A DNA stretch of 46,532 bases from Prorocentrum cordatum (GCA_963575745.1 CAUYUJ010013803.1:391775-438306); one strand, 5' to 3'; positions 10,025 to 17,810 are shown, counted from the first letter of the stretch. Notes: generated by a model not told the origin, from the sequence alone. A program made the numbers and translations.

Positions 10025-10197
10025 CCCAGACCCCCTCGCGTCGTGAAACAATCACGACGGGAGGTTTTTCGCTATTTTCGCCCTCGCCAGGCCTCGGGGC
10101 CGTCAAAAAACGACTCAGAATGAGAAACCGGTCCCGGGGAAGGGGTCCAGACCTTTGGGGGTCGACGTTGTGAAAAAATCACGACGTCGGAGGTCTG
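10025..10197 (+). mobile_element. Family A element, short variant
   Basis: About 173 bp, CCCAGACCCCCTCGCG to GGTCTG, with both hairpins. It lacks about 12 bp of the central CCGGGGGCC block. No target duplication is visible because the right end carries TCT in place of GGG. Confidence 0.75.
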
Positions 10198-10261
10198 TCT
10201 CTTTGTCTCCCCCCCAGGTCAGGGGTGACGTTTGGGGGGGGGGGGGGTCGCTCAGGTCGGG

Positions 10262-10400
10262 CGGGGCTGGGACAAGGACGAATCCGTTCCAGAGGGTCTC
10301 AGAGCGTCCCAGAACGCTCTGAGAAGGCCGCGGCGCCCAATACATCCTCCAGAGCCGCCAGATCATAATTAGAGATTCGTGAGCTGTCCTCATCCGAATT
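10262..10400 (+). repeat. Family J repeat, diverged copy
   Basis: Contains the GGCGCCCAATACATCCTCC core near 10333-10351, preceded by GTTCCAGAG...CAGAACGCTCTGAG palindromic words. Related copies are at 19440-19572 (same strand) and 20418-20545 and 20800-20955 (reverse). No coding capacity. Confidence 0.6.
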
Positions 10401-10467
10401 CGTCCTCGTCCTGCCACATCGCAGACACCTGGCTGCTCAATTTTTTTCCACGCGTGGGCCGCAGAGG

Positions 10468-10590
10468 CCCGGACCACTTCCCTCGTCGTGACAAAAACCA
10501 CGACGGGAGGTTTTCCGCTGGTTTCGCCCTCGGGAGGCCCTTGCCGGGCCTCGGGGCCGTCAAAACACGACTCAGGACGAGAAGCCGGCC

Positions 10591-10654
<64 letters not shown>

Positions 10655-10681
10655 ATATGTATATATATACAAATATGTAGA

Positions 10682-10727
<46 letters not shown>

Positions 10728-10796
10728 CAGCTTCTCGTCCTGCGTCGTGCTGTTGACGCTCCCGAGGCCCGGCGAGGGCCCCCAGAGGCCGAGGGT
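10468..10796 (+). mobile_element. Two family A halves facing each other around (CTAT)n/(AT)n
   Basis: A plus-orientation left half (10468-10591) ends at AAGCCGGCC. It is followed by (CTAT)n (10592-10654), a short AT-rich piece and (AT)n (10690-10725), then a minus-orientation fragment (10727-10796) beginning GGCCAGCTTCTCGTCCTG. The same element segment therefore borders both sides of the microsatellites as an inverted pair. A foldback or fork-switching rearrangement is one explanation. Confidence 0.6.
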
Positions 10797-10865
10797 GGCC
10801 CCAAGTCCCGCCGCCGCCCCAAGTTTTTCTTTGGGAGCGTCGGATCTCCGGGGGGCTTCGCCTTA

Positions 10866-11050
10866 CCCAGAGCCCCTCGCGCTGTGAAAAAATCACGACG
10901 GGCGTTTTTTCTCGATTTTCGGCCTCCGGGGGCCCTCGCCGGGCCTCGGGAGCGTCAAGAAACGACTCAGGACGAGAAGCCGGTCCTGGGGGGACAGGGT
11001 CCAGACCTCTGGAGGTCGACGTTTGTGAAAAAAATCGCGACGTCGGGGGC
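10866..11050 (+). mobile_element. Family A element flanked by a 26-bp direct repeat
   Basis: Starts CCCAGAGCCCCTCGCG with a left hairpin and ends at the right hairpin (CGTTTGTGA, A-loop, TCGCGACG) followed by GGGGGCTTCG. A perfect 26-bp repeat that includes GGCTTCGCCTTACCCAGAG spans 10851-10876 and 11045-11070. The repeat contains the element's own start, so the right terminus has been replaced by sequence copied from the left flank. Confidence 0.75.
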
Positions 11051-11059
11051 TTCGCCTTA

Positions 11060-11254
11060 CCCAGAGCCCCGACGTCGTGATTTTTTTCACGACGTCGACC
11101 CCCAGAGGTCTGGACCCTTCCCCCGGCACCGGCTTCTCGTCCCGAGTCGTGTTTTTTTGACGGCCCCGAGGCCCGGCGAGGGCCCCCCCCGAGGGCGAAA
11201 ACGGCGACAGAAACCTCCTGTCGTGATTTTCTTCACGACGCGAGGAGGTCTGGG
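11060..11254 (-). mobile_element. Family A element, reverse, next to the preceding copy
   Basis: CCCAGAGCCCCGACGTCGTGA at the left (right hairpin arm, perfect stem) to GGTCTGGG at 11247-11254. The central region is slightly expanded (C- and T-runs). Flanks are TA and GC, not matching. With the copy at 10866 it forms an inverted pair. Confidence 0.8.
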
Positions 11255-11415
11255 GCGCTCTCTGCGGCGCTCTGCAGCTCTGCGGCTCTCTGAGGAGGAG
11301 GCGGAGGAGGAGGAGGAGGAGGAAGGAGGAGGAAGGAGTAAGGAGGAGGAGGAGGAGGAGGAGGAAGGAGGAGGAGGGAGGAGGAGGAAGGAGGAGGAGG
11401 AGGAGGAGGTCTGGG
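11255..11415. repeat. (GGA)n tract bounded by family A ends
   Basis: The GGA tract (about 11290-11407) ends exactly in GGAGGTCTGGG (11405-11415), a family A terminus. At its left a CGCTCTCTGCGGCGCTCTGC segment links it to the terminus ending at 11254. The same CAGAGAGCCGCAGAG words border CTC tracts at about 19700-19740, 20336-20385 and 21430-21480. Confidence 0.75.
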
Positions 11416-11568
11416 CAGCGCAGCGGCCCCGATCGCCCACACGTCGCCGGCGGGGGCCCGAGCGCCCGCCACCACCCCGCCCGGGAGCGTGCGCGCTCCC
11501 TCTCGAGAGGGGGCCCGTCGCCGGCCATGCCGTCGACGTACCACCGGCTCCAGCGAAGCGCTTCCCCC

Positions 11569-11887
11569 GGCATCGCTCGGACGTGTGCATTTTTTCTCGG
11601 CGGGAACCATCCCAGACCTCCTGGCGTCGTGAAAAAAATCACGGCGGGTTTTTTTTCGCTGTTTTCGGCCTCCGGGGGCCCTTCTTGGGCCTCGGAAGCG
11701 TCAAGAAACGACTCGGGGTGAAAAGCCGGTCCCGGGGAAGGGGTCCAGACCTCTGGGGGTCGACGATGTGAAAAAATCACGACGTCGGGGGCCTGGGATC
11801 GAGGAGCATCCCTGATCCTTGGGCGAAGAAGCCACGCAGGAAACCGAACAAAAAAAAAAAACAGGGGATGGACGTCCGAGCGATGGC
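11569..11887 (+). mobile_element. Family C element interrupted by family A
   Basis: Ends GGCATCGCTCGGACGTG and ACGTCCGAGCGATGGC form an inverted pair. Without the insert the element is about 130 bp. The interior contains GGAACCATCGAGGAGCATCC, which here is split at the AT by the family A element at 11611-11797. Other copies: 11902-12038 (left end lost), 37765-37891 and 41762-41886. No coding capacity and no clear target duplication of its own. Confidence 0.75.
11611..11797 (+). mobile_element. Family A element with AT target duplication
   Basis: 187 bp, CCCAGACC to GGCCTGGG, with both hairpins. AT lies directly outside each end (11609-11610 and 11798-11799). The unoccupied site GAACCATCGAGGAGCATCC exists in the paralogous family C copy at 41799-41817, and a near-identical one at 37801-37820. 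This shows that the insertion added the element plus 2 bp. Confidence 0.92.
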
Positions 11888-11901
11888 GAGTTCCCCCCCT
11901 G

Positions 11902-12038
11902 AGCATTTTTTCTCGGCGAGAACCGTCGAGGAGCATCCCTGATCATTGGGCGAAAGAACCACGCACGAAACCGACATTTGGCGAAAAAAACCGCACGAAA
12001 CCAAAAAAAACACAGGGGATGGACGTCCGAGCGATGGC
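11902..12038 (+). mobile_element. Family C element, left end lost
   Basis: Begins at GCATTTTTTCTCGGCGAG and ends in GACGTCCGAGCGATGGC. An internal GGCGAAA...CGCACGAAACC segment is duplicated. Its site corresponding to the family A target reads ACCGTCGAGG and is unoccupied. Confidence 0.65.
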
Positions 12039-12178
12039 GAGTTCCCCCCCCCCGGAGCCAGCCCCCCCCCCCTCTTGCAGAACGACGCCCAGAGCTCCGA
12101 CGCTCCAAAGCAGCTGGGAGCGGCGGGCTCTTCGCAGGTTTCGGCCCTTATAGGGGCGATCGGGGTCGGTGCGCTCCC

Positions 12179-12556
12179 CCCCGACCTCCTCGCGTCCCAG
12201 ACCCCCGACGTAATGATTTTTTCATTACGTCGACCCCAGAGTTCTCGACCCCTTCTCCAGGACCGGTTTGTCGTCCTGAGTCGTTTTTTGACGCTCCCGA
12301 GGCCCGGGGAGGGTCCCTGGAGGCCGAAAATGGCGAAAAACCTCCCGTCATGATTTTTTCATTACTCGAGGGGGTCTGGGGTCGTGAGAAAATCACGACG
12401 GGAGGTTTCTCGCTGCTTTCGCCCTCGGGAGGCCCTCGCCGGGCCCCGGGAGCGTCAACCAAAAACGGCTCATGGGACGAAGAGCCGGCCCCGGGGGAGG
12501 GGCCCGAGCCTCTGGGGCCCCCGCCTCGAAACAATTGGAGCAGCCGGGTGTCTGGG
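12179..12556 (+). mobile_element. Older family A copy carrying a nested family A copy
   Basis: The outer element starts CCCCGACCTCCTCGCGT, is interrupted at 12196 and resumes at 12381 with GTCGTGAGAAAATCACGAC. Removing the inner element and one GT restores a perfect left-hairpin stem. The outer right arm is badly decayed and ends near GGTGTCTGGG (12547-12556). Confidence 0.8.
12196..12380 (-). mobile_element. Nested family A element with GT target duplication
   Basis: 185 bp, CCCAGACC to GGTCTGGG, flanked by GT at 12194-12195 and 12381-12382. It sits inside the left hairpin stem of an older family A copy. Its own right hairpin has the stem GACGTAATGA / TCATTACGTC, in which two base pairs differ from the common GACGTCGTGA / TCACGACGTC while pairing is kept. 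Confidence 0.92.
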
Positions 12557-12611
12557 CAGGTCTCGTGCTGGGAGGTTGGGCTTGGAAGGCATGATCAGAT
12601 GATTCCTCTTA

Positions 12612-12796
12612 CCCAGACCCCCTCGAGTAATGAAAAAATCATGACGGGAGGTTTTTCGCCATTTTCGGCCTCGGGGGGCCCTCACCGGGCCTCGGGAGCG
12701 TCAAAAAACGACTCAGGATGACAAACCGGTCCCGGGGAATGGGTCCGGACCTCTGGGGGTCGCGTCATGAAAAAATCATGACGTTGGGGGTCTGGG
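12612..12796 (+). mobile_element. Family A element with TA target duplication
   Basis: 185 bp with TA at 12610-12611 and 12797-12798. The right hairpin stem reads GTCATGA / TCATGAC, a compensated change from GTCGTGA / TCACGAC. The left hairpin reads AGTAATGA / TCATGACG, half compensated. The central body is close to consensus. Confidence 0.9.
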
Positions 12797-12798
12797 TA

Positions 12799-13127
12799 TC
12801 GCGTAGGCTGAAGGTGTTTATTGCGCCCCAACCCCTTTCTCCCAACTCTTCAATCCGCGGGCGCCGGGTGGTGCAAGACGGTCAGGCGCCGGTCCAAGCA
12901 AGCGGTGGGATGCACCGAAGGCGACTTGAGGCACGAAGGCGAAAGAGAATAGAGAGCGAGAAGAGGAAGAAGGGGCTCGGACCGTGTAGGTCGGCGCGGG
13001 GATGCCGTAGGAGAGCATCGGAGCTGCGTCCAAGCAGCAGGGCCACCGGCTTGAGGTGGGGCCGGACCCTTCCTCCCAACGCGATGTTTGTCTCTCTCTC
13101 TCTCTCTCACTTTTGTCGTTCCGCCTC
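12799..13127. other. Spacer, no gene seen
   Basis: Mixed-composition sequence with a short (TC)n run at about 13089-13110. The open frames on either strand overlap and have no motifs. Confidence 0.5.
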
Positions 13128-13506
13128 TCCAGGCCCCCGACGTCATGACTTTGTTCCCAGACCCCCTCGCGTCGTGAAAAAATCACGACGGGAGGTTTCT
13201 CGCTATTTTCGGCCTCCGGGGGCCCTCACCGGGCCTCGGGAACGTCAAAAAATGACTCGGGGCGAAGAACCGGTCCCGGGGAAGGGGTCCAGACCTCTGG
13301 GGGTCGACGTTGTGAAAAAATCACGACGTCGGGGGTCTGGGTTCATGGCGTCGACCCCCAGAGGTCTCGACCCATTCCCCAGGACCAGAGTTTTGCACCC
13401 CGAGTCGTTTCGTTGACGGTCCCGAGGCCCAGCAAGGGCCCCCAAAGGCCGACAGTAGCAAAACACTCGCCGTCGTGCGTTTCTCATGACTCGATGGGGT
13501 CCTGGG
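13128..13506 (-). mobile_element. Older family A copy with TC duplication, carrying a nested copy
   Basis: Outer element TCCAGGCCCCCGACGTCATGA to GGTCCTGGG, reverse orientation, interrupted between 13156 and 13341. TC lies outside both outer ends (13126-13127 and 13507-13508). The outer right hairpin (GACGTCATGA / TCATGGCGTC) is rebuilt when the inner copy is removed. Confidence 0.8.
13156..13341 (+). mobile_element. Nested family A element with TT target duplication
   Basis: 186 bp, near-consensus, with TT at 13154-13155 and 13342-13343. It is inserted in the T-rich loop of the right hairpin of the older copy at 13128-13506. Confidence 0.92.
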
Positions 13507-13610
13507 TCGCCAGGCTCCCTCGCCGACGCGGCGCCGGCGCGGGCGCTCCCAGCTGGAAGCCGGCAGCGGGCAGCCGCGCCACTGGCCCACGCGGCCCGGG
13601 CGGAGGATAG

Positions 13611-13872
13611 CCCAGACTCCAAATCCGCCCCACTTTGGCTTTTTTCCCAACTTAGAATTGGGTTGGAAATCCACTTATAAGAAGCCGAAAAAGTAGGGCG
13701 GGAATTTCTGCTCCCAGCATACAGTAGGGCGGAAACCCACAGTAGTAGTAGGGCGGAAACCGCAACAGAAAAGCAGGGCGGAAATCGGCATCGGCGGGGC
13801 TTGCAAAGCAAGGCGGGAATTCCAAGCCCTACCTACGAATTTCCCCAAAGTAGGGCGGATCCGGAGTCAGGG
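13611..13872 (+). mobile_element. Family B element, second copy
   Basis: 262 bp, same length as the copy at 4948-5209 and in the opposite orientation. It starts CCCAGACTCCAAATCCGCC and ends GGCGGATCCGGAGTCAGGG. The GGGCGGAAA word recurs in the interior. Flanks AG and AA do not match. Its first base pairs (CCCAGACTCC) are intermediate between the family A and family B termini. Confidence 0.8.
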
Positions 13873-14046
13873 AACAGTCACGACGCGGGAGGCTTTTGGC
13901 CATCTTCGGCGATTCTGGGGGCCCTTTTTCTGGGCCTCGGGGCCGTCCAGAAACGACTCGGGATGCAAAGGCGGCCCCGGGGAAGGGGTACCTCCAGACC
14001 TCTGGGGGTCGACGCTGTGAAACAATCACCACGTCGGGGGTCTGGG
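13873..14046 (+). mobile_element. Family A element, left terminus missing
   Basis: Begins within the left hairpin (CAGTCACGACGCGGGAGG) directly after the family B element and ends in a right hairpin plus GGTCTGGG (14039-14046). The right stem has one mismatch (ATCACCACG). The left CCCAGACC may have been lost when the two elements became adjacent. Confidence 0.7.
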
Positions 14047-14129
14047 TTCGCCCCCCTTTGCCCCCTGTGGGGGCCTCCTGGGGGGCCCTCGTCGACACCG
14101 CTGGGGTCGCCTCGACATCCAGGGTCAGA

Positions 14130-14480
14130 CCCAGACATCGGGCGTCTCGAAAACATCGGGACGAAGGTTTTTCGTCGTTGTCGGCCTCGCGGGGCCCGGA
14201 CTCCTCCTCCTCCTCCTCCTCCTCCTCCTCCTCCTCCTCCTCCTCCTCCTCCTCCTCCTCCTCGGCCTGCCGAGACCTCGTCCTCCTCCTCCTCCTCCTC
14301 CTCCTCCTCTCCTCTCCTCCTCCTCCTCCTCCTCCTCCTCCTGCCGAGACCTCCTCCTCCTCCTCCTCCTCCGACTCCTCCTCCTCCTCGGCCTGCCGAG
14401 ACCTCGTCCTCCTCCTCCTCCTCCTCCTCCTCCTCCTCCTCCTCCTCCTCCTCCTCCTCCTCCTCCTCCTCCTCCTCCTC
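14130..14480 (+). mobile_element. Family A left fragment running into (CTC)n
   Basis: CCCAGACATCGGGCGTC at 14130, a decayed hairpin, then TTTTTCGTCGTTGTCGGCCTC, breaking at about 14198 into (CTC)n tracts (14200-14262, 14281-14340, 14405-14480) separated by the word GGCCTGCCGAGACCTC, which occurs three times. The transition point is the same TCGGCCTC as at 4337 and 8737. Confidence 0.6.
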
Positions 14481-14735
14481 CCCTGGGAGCGGGGCACGGG
14501 CTCGGCTGGGGGCCCAGCGGGCGAGCCCCCCCGTGCAGCTCCCGCGGGGGGCGGCCCTCCGAGCTCCTGCCGGGGCGGCTCCGCCCGTGGCGGCGAGGGC
14601 GCCCCGAGGAGGCCTCGGGAGGCCCAGGAGGGCGCGAAGGCGTGAGGCAGCACGGGCCCTGGGAGGAGGAGGAGGAACATATGGAGGAGGAGGAGGAGGA
14701 GGAGGAGGAGGAGGAGGAGGAGGCGGAGGAACCAA
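14481..14735. repeat. GC-rich spacer and (GGA)n tract
   Basis: A GC-rich spacer (14481-14660) has several equally open frames. A GGA tract follows at about 14661-14732, forming an inverted counterpart to the CTC tracts upstream. An exon in the spacer is possible but not supported, because all frames are GC3-rich. Confidence 0.55.
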
Positions 14736-14754
14736 TGTTTGACTCTGAGGCTTA

Positions 14755-15350
14755 AAATTTGGCAACAGCTTCACAGTTAGAGGGCGGGCCGTTTTCAGAA
14801 TGTGGCTCTCGCCTGAGCGCGGCGCACGTTCGTTTTAAACATTGCAAGAGCTTCACGGATTGAAGGCCACCCGTTTTGAAAATGTGGCTCTCGCCTTAGC
14901 GCGGCGCACATTCATGTTTAAACAGTTGGCATAGCTTCAAGGATTGAGGGCGGTTCCTTTTCAAAACGTGGCTCTCGCCTTTGCGCCGCGCACACTCGCT
15001 TCCAACAGCTGCAAAGAGTTTCGCGGATTCCCATCATCAGCGTACTAGAAGCTGCGTTTTGAGAGGATTCAAGCTTATACTAGTGCAACACATATGTTGA
15101 TTCTTTGTGTTGAAGTACCAGAAAATGGCGTTATGGCGTGATTCCGGATCGTCAAGACGCAACAATCAAGTTGATCCGTGACGTCGGCATCCCGAAAACA
15201 ATGTTTTGGCGTGCTTCAGGGTCTTCAAACGGCTGAGGCAGTTCCCTCAATGGACACGAACCGTTGTATAGGTTCCTGCAAAGAGGGAGCTTGGAAGGAG
15301 GGATTATTTCAATATCGTTGATGACTCTTGGGTTTACACTGGTCCCCCTC
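14755..15350 (+). repeat. Family K dispersed 0.5-kb repeat, copy 1
   Basis: Shares order and sequence with 26995-27480. The first half has three tandem units of about 95 bp, each containing TGTGGCTCTCGCCT followed by a GCGCGGCGCAC-type word and an AGCTTCA-GGATTGA word. The second half has two units of about 65-70 bp around GGCGTGATTCCGGATCGTC. Both copies end with an ATCGTTGATGA-TTGGGTTT word just before a (CTC)n tract. No convincing coding frame. Confidence 0.7.
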
Positions 15351-15800
15351 AGCCTTTTCGTCCTCCTCTTCGTCTTCCTCCTCCTCCTCTTCGTCCTCCT
15401 CCTCCTCCTCCTCCTCCGTCCCTCCCTCCCTCCCTCCCTCCCGCCCTCGTTCTTCTCCTCTTCTTCCTCCTCCTCCTTCTTCTCCTCCTCATCGTCATCC
15501 TCCTCCTCATCCTCCTCCTGCTCTTTCTCCTCCTCCGCCTTTTCCTCCTCTTCCAGTCGTCCAGACGCAGCCATCCCCCCACCCCTCCCCAAGGGCTGTT
15601 GCCCCAGAGACCCCCCTGGGCTCCCCGGGGAGAAAAGCCACGGGGGGGATTCCAGGCAATTGGCCTTGGTCCCTGATACATTGTGGTAGGCGTCGTCGGT
15701 CCTCCTCCTCCTCCTCCTCCTCCTCCTCCTCCTCCTCCTCCTCCTCCTCCTCCTCCCCCTCCTCTTCCTGCTCCTGCTCCTGCTCCTCCTCCCCCACCTC
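15351..15800. repeat. (CTC)n tracts
   Basis: CTC/TCC repeats at about 15360-15560 (imperfect) and 15699-15800. The intervening 15560-15698 is C-rich and has no supported gene. Confidence 0.85.
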
Positions 15801-16070
15801 CGCTCCCACAAAGACAACCCTGGCACCCCAAGCCTCCTCATATGATGCGTGGCTGCACAGGCATGGCGTTGCGAATGAGATGCCTGGGGCTGGCGTTGTA
15901 TCGCAACCCTGGCTTTGAAAAAACAAGGTGGGGGTATGGCCGAATGGGAAACCCTAAGAGGCAGTGCCCCCGGGGCGGGGGCGGGGCCGCCGTCCGCACG
16001 GCCCGCGAGTCGCGCCACTCTTTTCTTTGTTTTGCACCGTGGCTTCAGCGTCTTCTGTACAACTTGTATC

Positions 16071-16256
16071 CCCAGACCTCCTGGCGTCGTAAAAAAATCA
16101 CGACGGGAGGTTTTTCGCTATTTTCGGCTTCTGGGGGCGCTCACCGGGCCTCGGGAGCGTCAAAAAACGATTCGGGACGAAAAACCGGTCCCGGGGAAAG
16201 GGTCCAGACCTCTGGGGGTCGACGTCGTGAAAAAATCACGACGTCGGAGGTCTGGG
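16071..16256 (+). mobile_element. Family A element with TC target duplication
   Basis: 186 bp, near consensus, TC at 16069-16070 and 16257-16258. The right stem is perfect (GACGTCGTGA / TCACGACGTC). It lies in the 3' untranslated part of the minus-strand retrocopy. Confidence 0.92.
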
Positions 16257-16345
16257 TCACGCGCAGCTACCTGCGGCCATGTTAAAAAATGAGCGGCAGC
16301 GCATGCTGTCTGACGCGGGCTCGTGAACCTTGCGTCCACCGCGCG

Positions 16346-16675
16346 TCACTTCAGCCTGTAGTGGTCGCCCTTTTTGGCCTTCCAGTACGGGCCAACGACG
16401 TTGAATACGGCGTACAGGAAGGTCAGCGTGGCGGAGCCCAGGCCGAGAATAAAAGCGCCGCCACCGTCGACGCCGCTGCTGTCGGTGTTGATGGACCCCT
16501 CGTAGGCTAGCGCGGGCTGCGCCGCGGCCAGGCCCACCAGCGCGGCGGCCGCCGCCTGCGCCTCGGGCGCCGCGCGCGGGGGTGCCACGAAGGACAGGCC
16601 GGCGGCGCTGAGGCACGCCGCCGCGCCCAGGGCCAGGACGCAGGCCTTCAGGATCGCGCCGCCAGAGCGGGCCAT
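16346..16675 (-). CDS. Plastid-targeted small thylakoid membrane protein, PsbY-like
   Basis: A 109-residue single-exon protein with a three-step targeting leader. Residues about 6-27 are hydrophobic (signal peptide, ILKACVLALGAAACLSAAG). They are followed by FVAP at 29-32, the phenylalanine motif at the start of dinoflagellate transit peptides. A second hydrophobic Ala-rich stretch (40-57) ends in ALA before YEGS, a thylakoid-processing type site. The mature part of about 52 residues has an acidic, Gly-rich lumenal start, one membrane span (about 73-94) and a basic end, KAKKGDHYRLK. The AVFNVVGP at the end of the span resembles the AxFN-x-x-x-P region of the photosystem II subunit PsbY, but the identification is tentative; another one-helix photosystem protein is possible. 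The start codon is placed just before the signal peptide; upstream in-frame sequence has no leader character. It sits in a probable retrocopy. Confidence 0.8.
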   Translation of the reverse strand: MARSGGAILKACVLALGAAACLSAAGLSFVAPPRAAPEAQAAAAALVGLAAAQPALAYEGSINTDSSGVDGGGAFILGLGSATLTFLYAVFNVVGPYWKAKKGDHYRLK

Positions 16676-16702
16676 GGCTGGGAAGGGCTGGGGGATCTGA
16701 TA

Positions 16703-16746
16703 AAAATGGCAAGCCCTCGAAAAGGAACACTCGAAAATGGCAGCCC
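16703..16746 (-). other. Two relict spliced-leader-like cores
   Basis: On the minus strand GGGCTGCCATTTTCGAG (16746-16730) and GGGCTTGCCATTTTTATC (16717-16700) form an imperfect direct repeat about 29 bp apart, upstream of the plastid-protein start. The shared GCCATTTT matches the core of the dinoflagellate spliced leader; the 3' GGCTCAAG part is degraded. Two cores would imply two rounds of trans-splicing and re-integration. The match is short, so this is suggestive only. Confidence 0.4.
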
Positions 16747-16758
16747 GCGAGTCGCGCC

Positions 16759-17280
16759 TCTCTGGCCACGCAGGTCGGGAACGTTCTGCGTGCGGCCCTC
16801 TTGGTGTGGGGTGTAGGGGACGTGGAACGGGGCAGAACAGGGCGCCGGGGCGCGGGCAGAACAGGCCAGAGCAGGGCAGAACAGGGTGTGCGGACCTCTT
16901 TGCGAGGTCAAGCAGGGCAGAGCAGGGCGCCGGGGCGCGTGCAGAACCGGGCGCCGGGGCGCGGGCGCAGCCGCATCCGAGCACCGCCTGCGCGAGCGGC
17001 TGCCGGACCCCGGTCTGCGCTGGGTCTGCCTCGCGCTCCTCACAACGCTGCGGGCGAGAGAGGGGCGAGGGGAGGCCTCGGGGGACGGCCGCGGAGGCGG
17101 CGGGACTCGAGGGAGGGGGGGCGGGGAATGTAGAGGGCGAGGGCGAGGACAGGGGGCGGGGTGAGGTAGGCTGCTCCCTTCGCCGGGCGCAGGGTGTGAG
17201 GAAGTGTCAGGCGAAACGCCCGGCCCGCCCTAAAAACTGGCCTCGGTGCATGACAGGGAGCAGATGTTTTTTCAGGAAAA
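16759..17280. other. GC-rich spacer with GGGCGCCGGGGCGCG repeats
   Basis: Between about 16828 and 16975 the words GGGCGCCGGGGCGCG and GCAGAACAGG recur several times. No gene supported on either strand. Confidence 0.5.
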
Positions 17281-17283
17281 GGA

Positions 17284-17397
17284 ATGGAGGACGAGGAGGA
17301 CGAGGAGGAGGAGGAGGAGGAGGAGGAGGAGGAGGAGGAGGAGGAGGAGGAGGAGGAAGAGGAGGGGGAGGGAGAAAGGGATCAGGAAAAGGAGGAG
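17284..17397. repeat. (GGA)n tract
   Basis: GAGGAG triplets to about 17360, then a less regular purine-rich stretch. Confidence 0.9.
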
Positions 17398-17410
17398 GAT
17401 GCAAATCATG

Positions 17411-17545
17411 GGCCCTGCCCGGTGCTGCTGCACGGCTGCCGGCTTCCGGCCCCAGCAGAGCCGCAGACGCCGGGGAGCCCGGGGCGCTGCGAGCAGCACT
17501 CCGCCCTCTCGCTCCGCGGCCTGGCGCTCACCGCCCACCAAACCA
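17411..17545 (+). CDS. Candidate internal exon, unknown protein
   Basis: An island between the GGA tract and unrelated sequence. In the frame reading VLLHGCRLPAPAEPQTPG, then SPGRCEQHSALSLRGLALT, nearly every codon ends in G or C over some 40 codons. Borders are not clear; no good acceptor is visible inside the purine tract. No domain recognised. High regional GC makes this weak evidence. Confidence 0.25.
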
Positions 17546-17704
17546 CCCCAACCCAACCCGAAGGCCCCGATTTGCCCTCCATTTCCAGCTGGGGAGGGGG
17601 GGTCGGGGAACATCGAGAAAACACACATGTGGAGCCCGTAATTACCCCCCCAACCCGGAATTCGGGTCTTCGGGCTGGGTTGGGGTGGTTTGGTAGGTCG
17701 TCAG

Positions 17705-17810
17705 GCGCTGGTCGGGGCGCTGTCGGCGTGCGGCTGGTACGGGCTGCGGCTGGTGCTGCGCGACTACATCGGGGGCCGGCGAGGCCGCGGCCGCCTCTGC
17801 TTGTCGCACC
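17705..17810 (+). CDS. Candidate exon, membrane-like peptide
   Basis: Follows TTTGGTAGGTCGTCAG, usable as acceptor. The frame reads ALVGALSACGWYGLRLVLRD then YIGGRRGRGRLCL with almost all codons ending in G or C. The first 20 residues are hydrophobic with small residues, like a membrane helix. The frame continues open through (GTC)n and (GGA)n into a Ser/Glu-rich stretch, which could be repeat translation or a real acidic tail. Function unknown. Confidence 0.35.

Larger units (their letters stand above)
16001..16758 (-). mobile_element. Retroposed mRNA unit bounded by a 16-bp direct repeat
   Basis: The perfect repeat GCCCGCGAGTCGCGCC lies at 16001-16016 and 16743-16758. Reading the minus strand between them: a relict GCCATTTT spliced-leader core starts within 2 bp of the right repeat, then a short 5' leader, the coding region 16675-16346, a 3' region, and an A-rich CAAAACAAAGAAAAGAGT (16034-16017) abutting the left repeat. 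This order is what a processed, trans-spliced mRNA copied back into the genome would leave (established for dinoflagellates; its application here is inference). A family A element later landed in the 3' region. Confidence 0.65.

Noticed and set aside
11611-11797. Family A as an introner (intron-generating element)
   Set aside because: The terminal CCCAG lies at the left and GGTCTG at the right in both orientations, the wrong order for a GT...AG intron made of the element itself. No transcript evidence is available.
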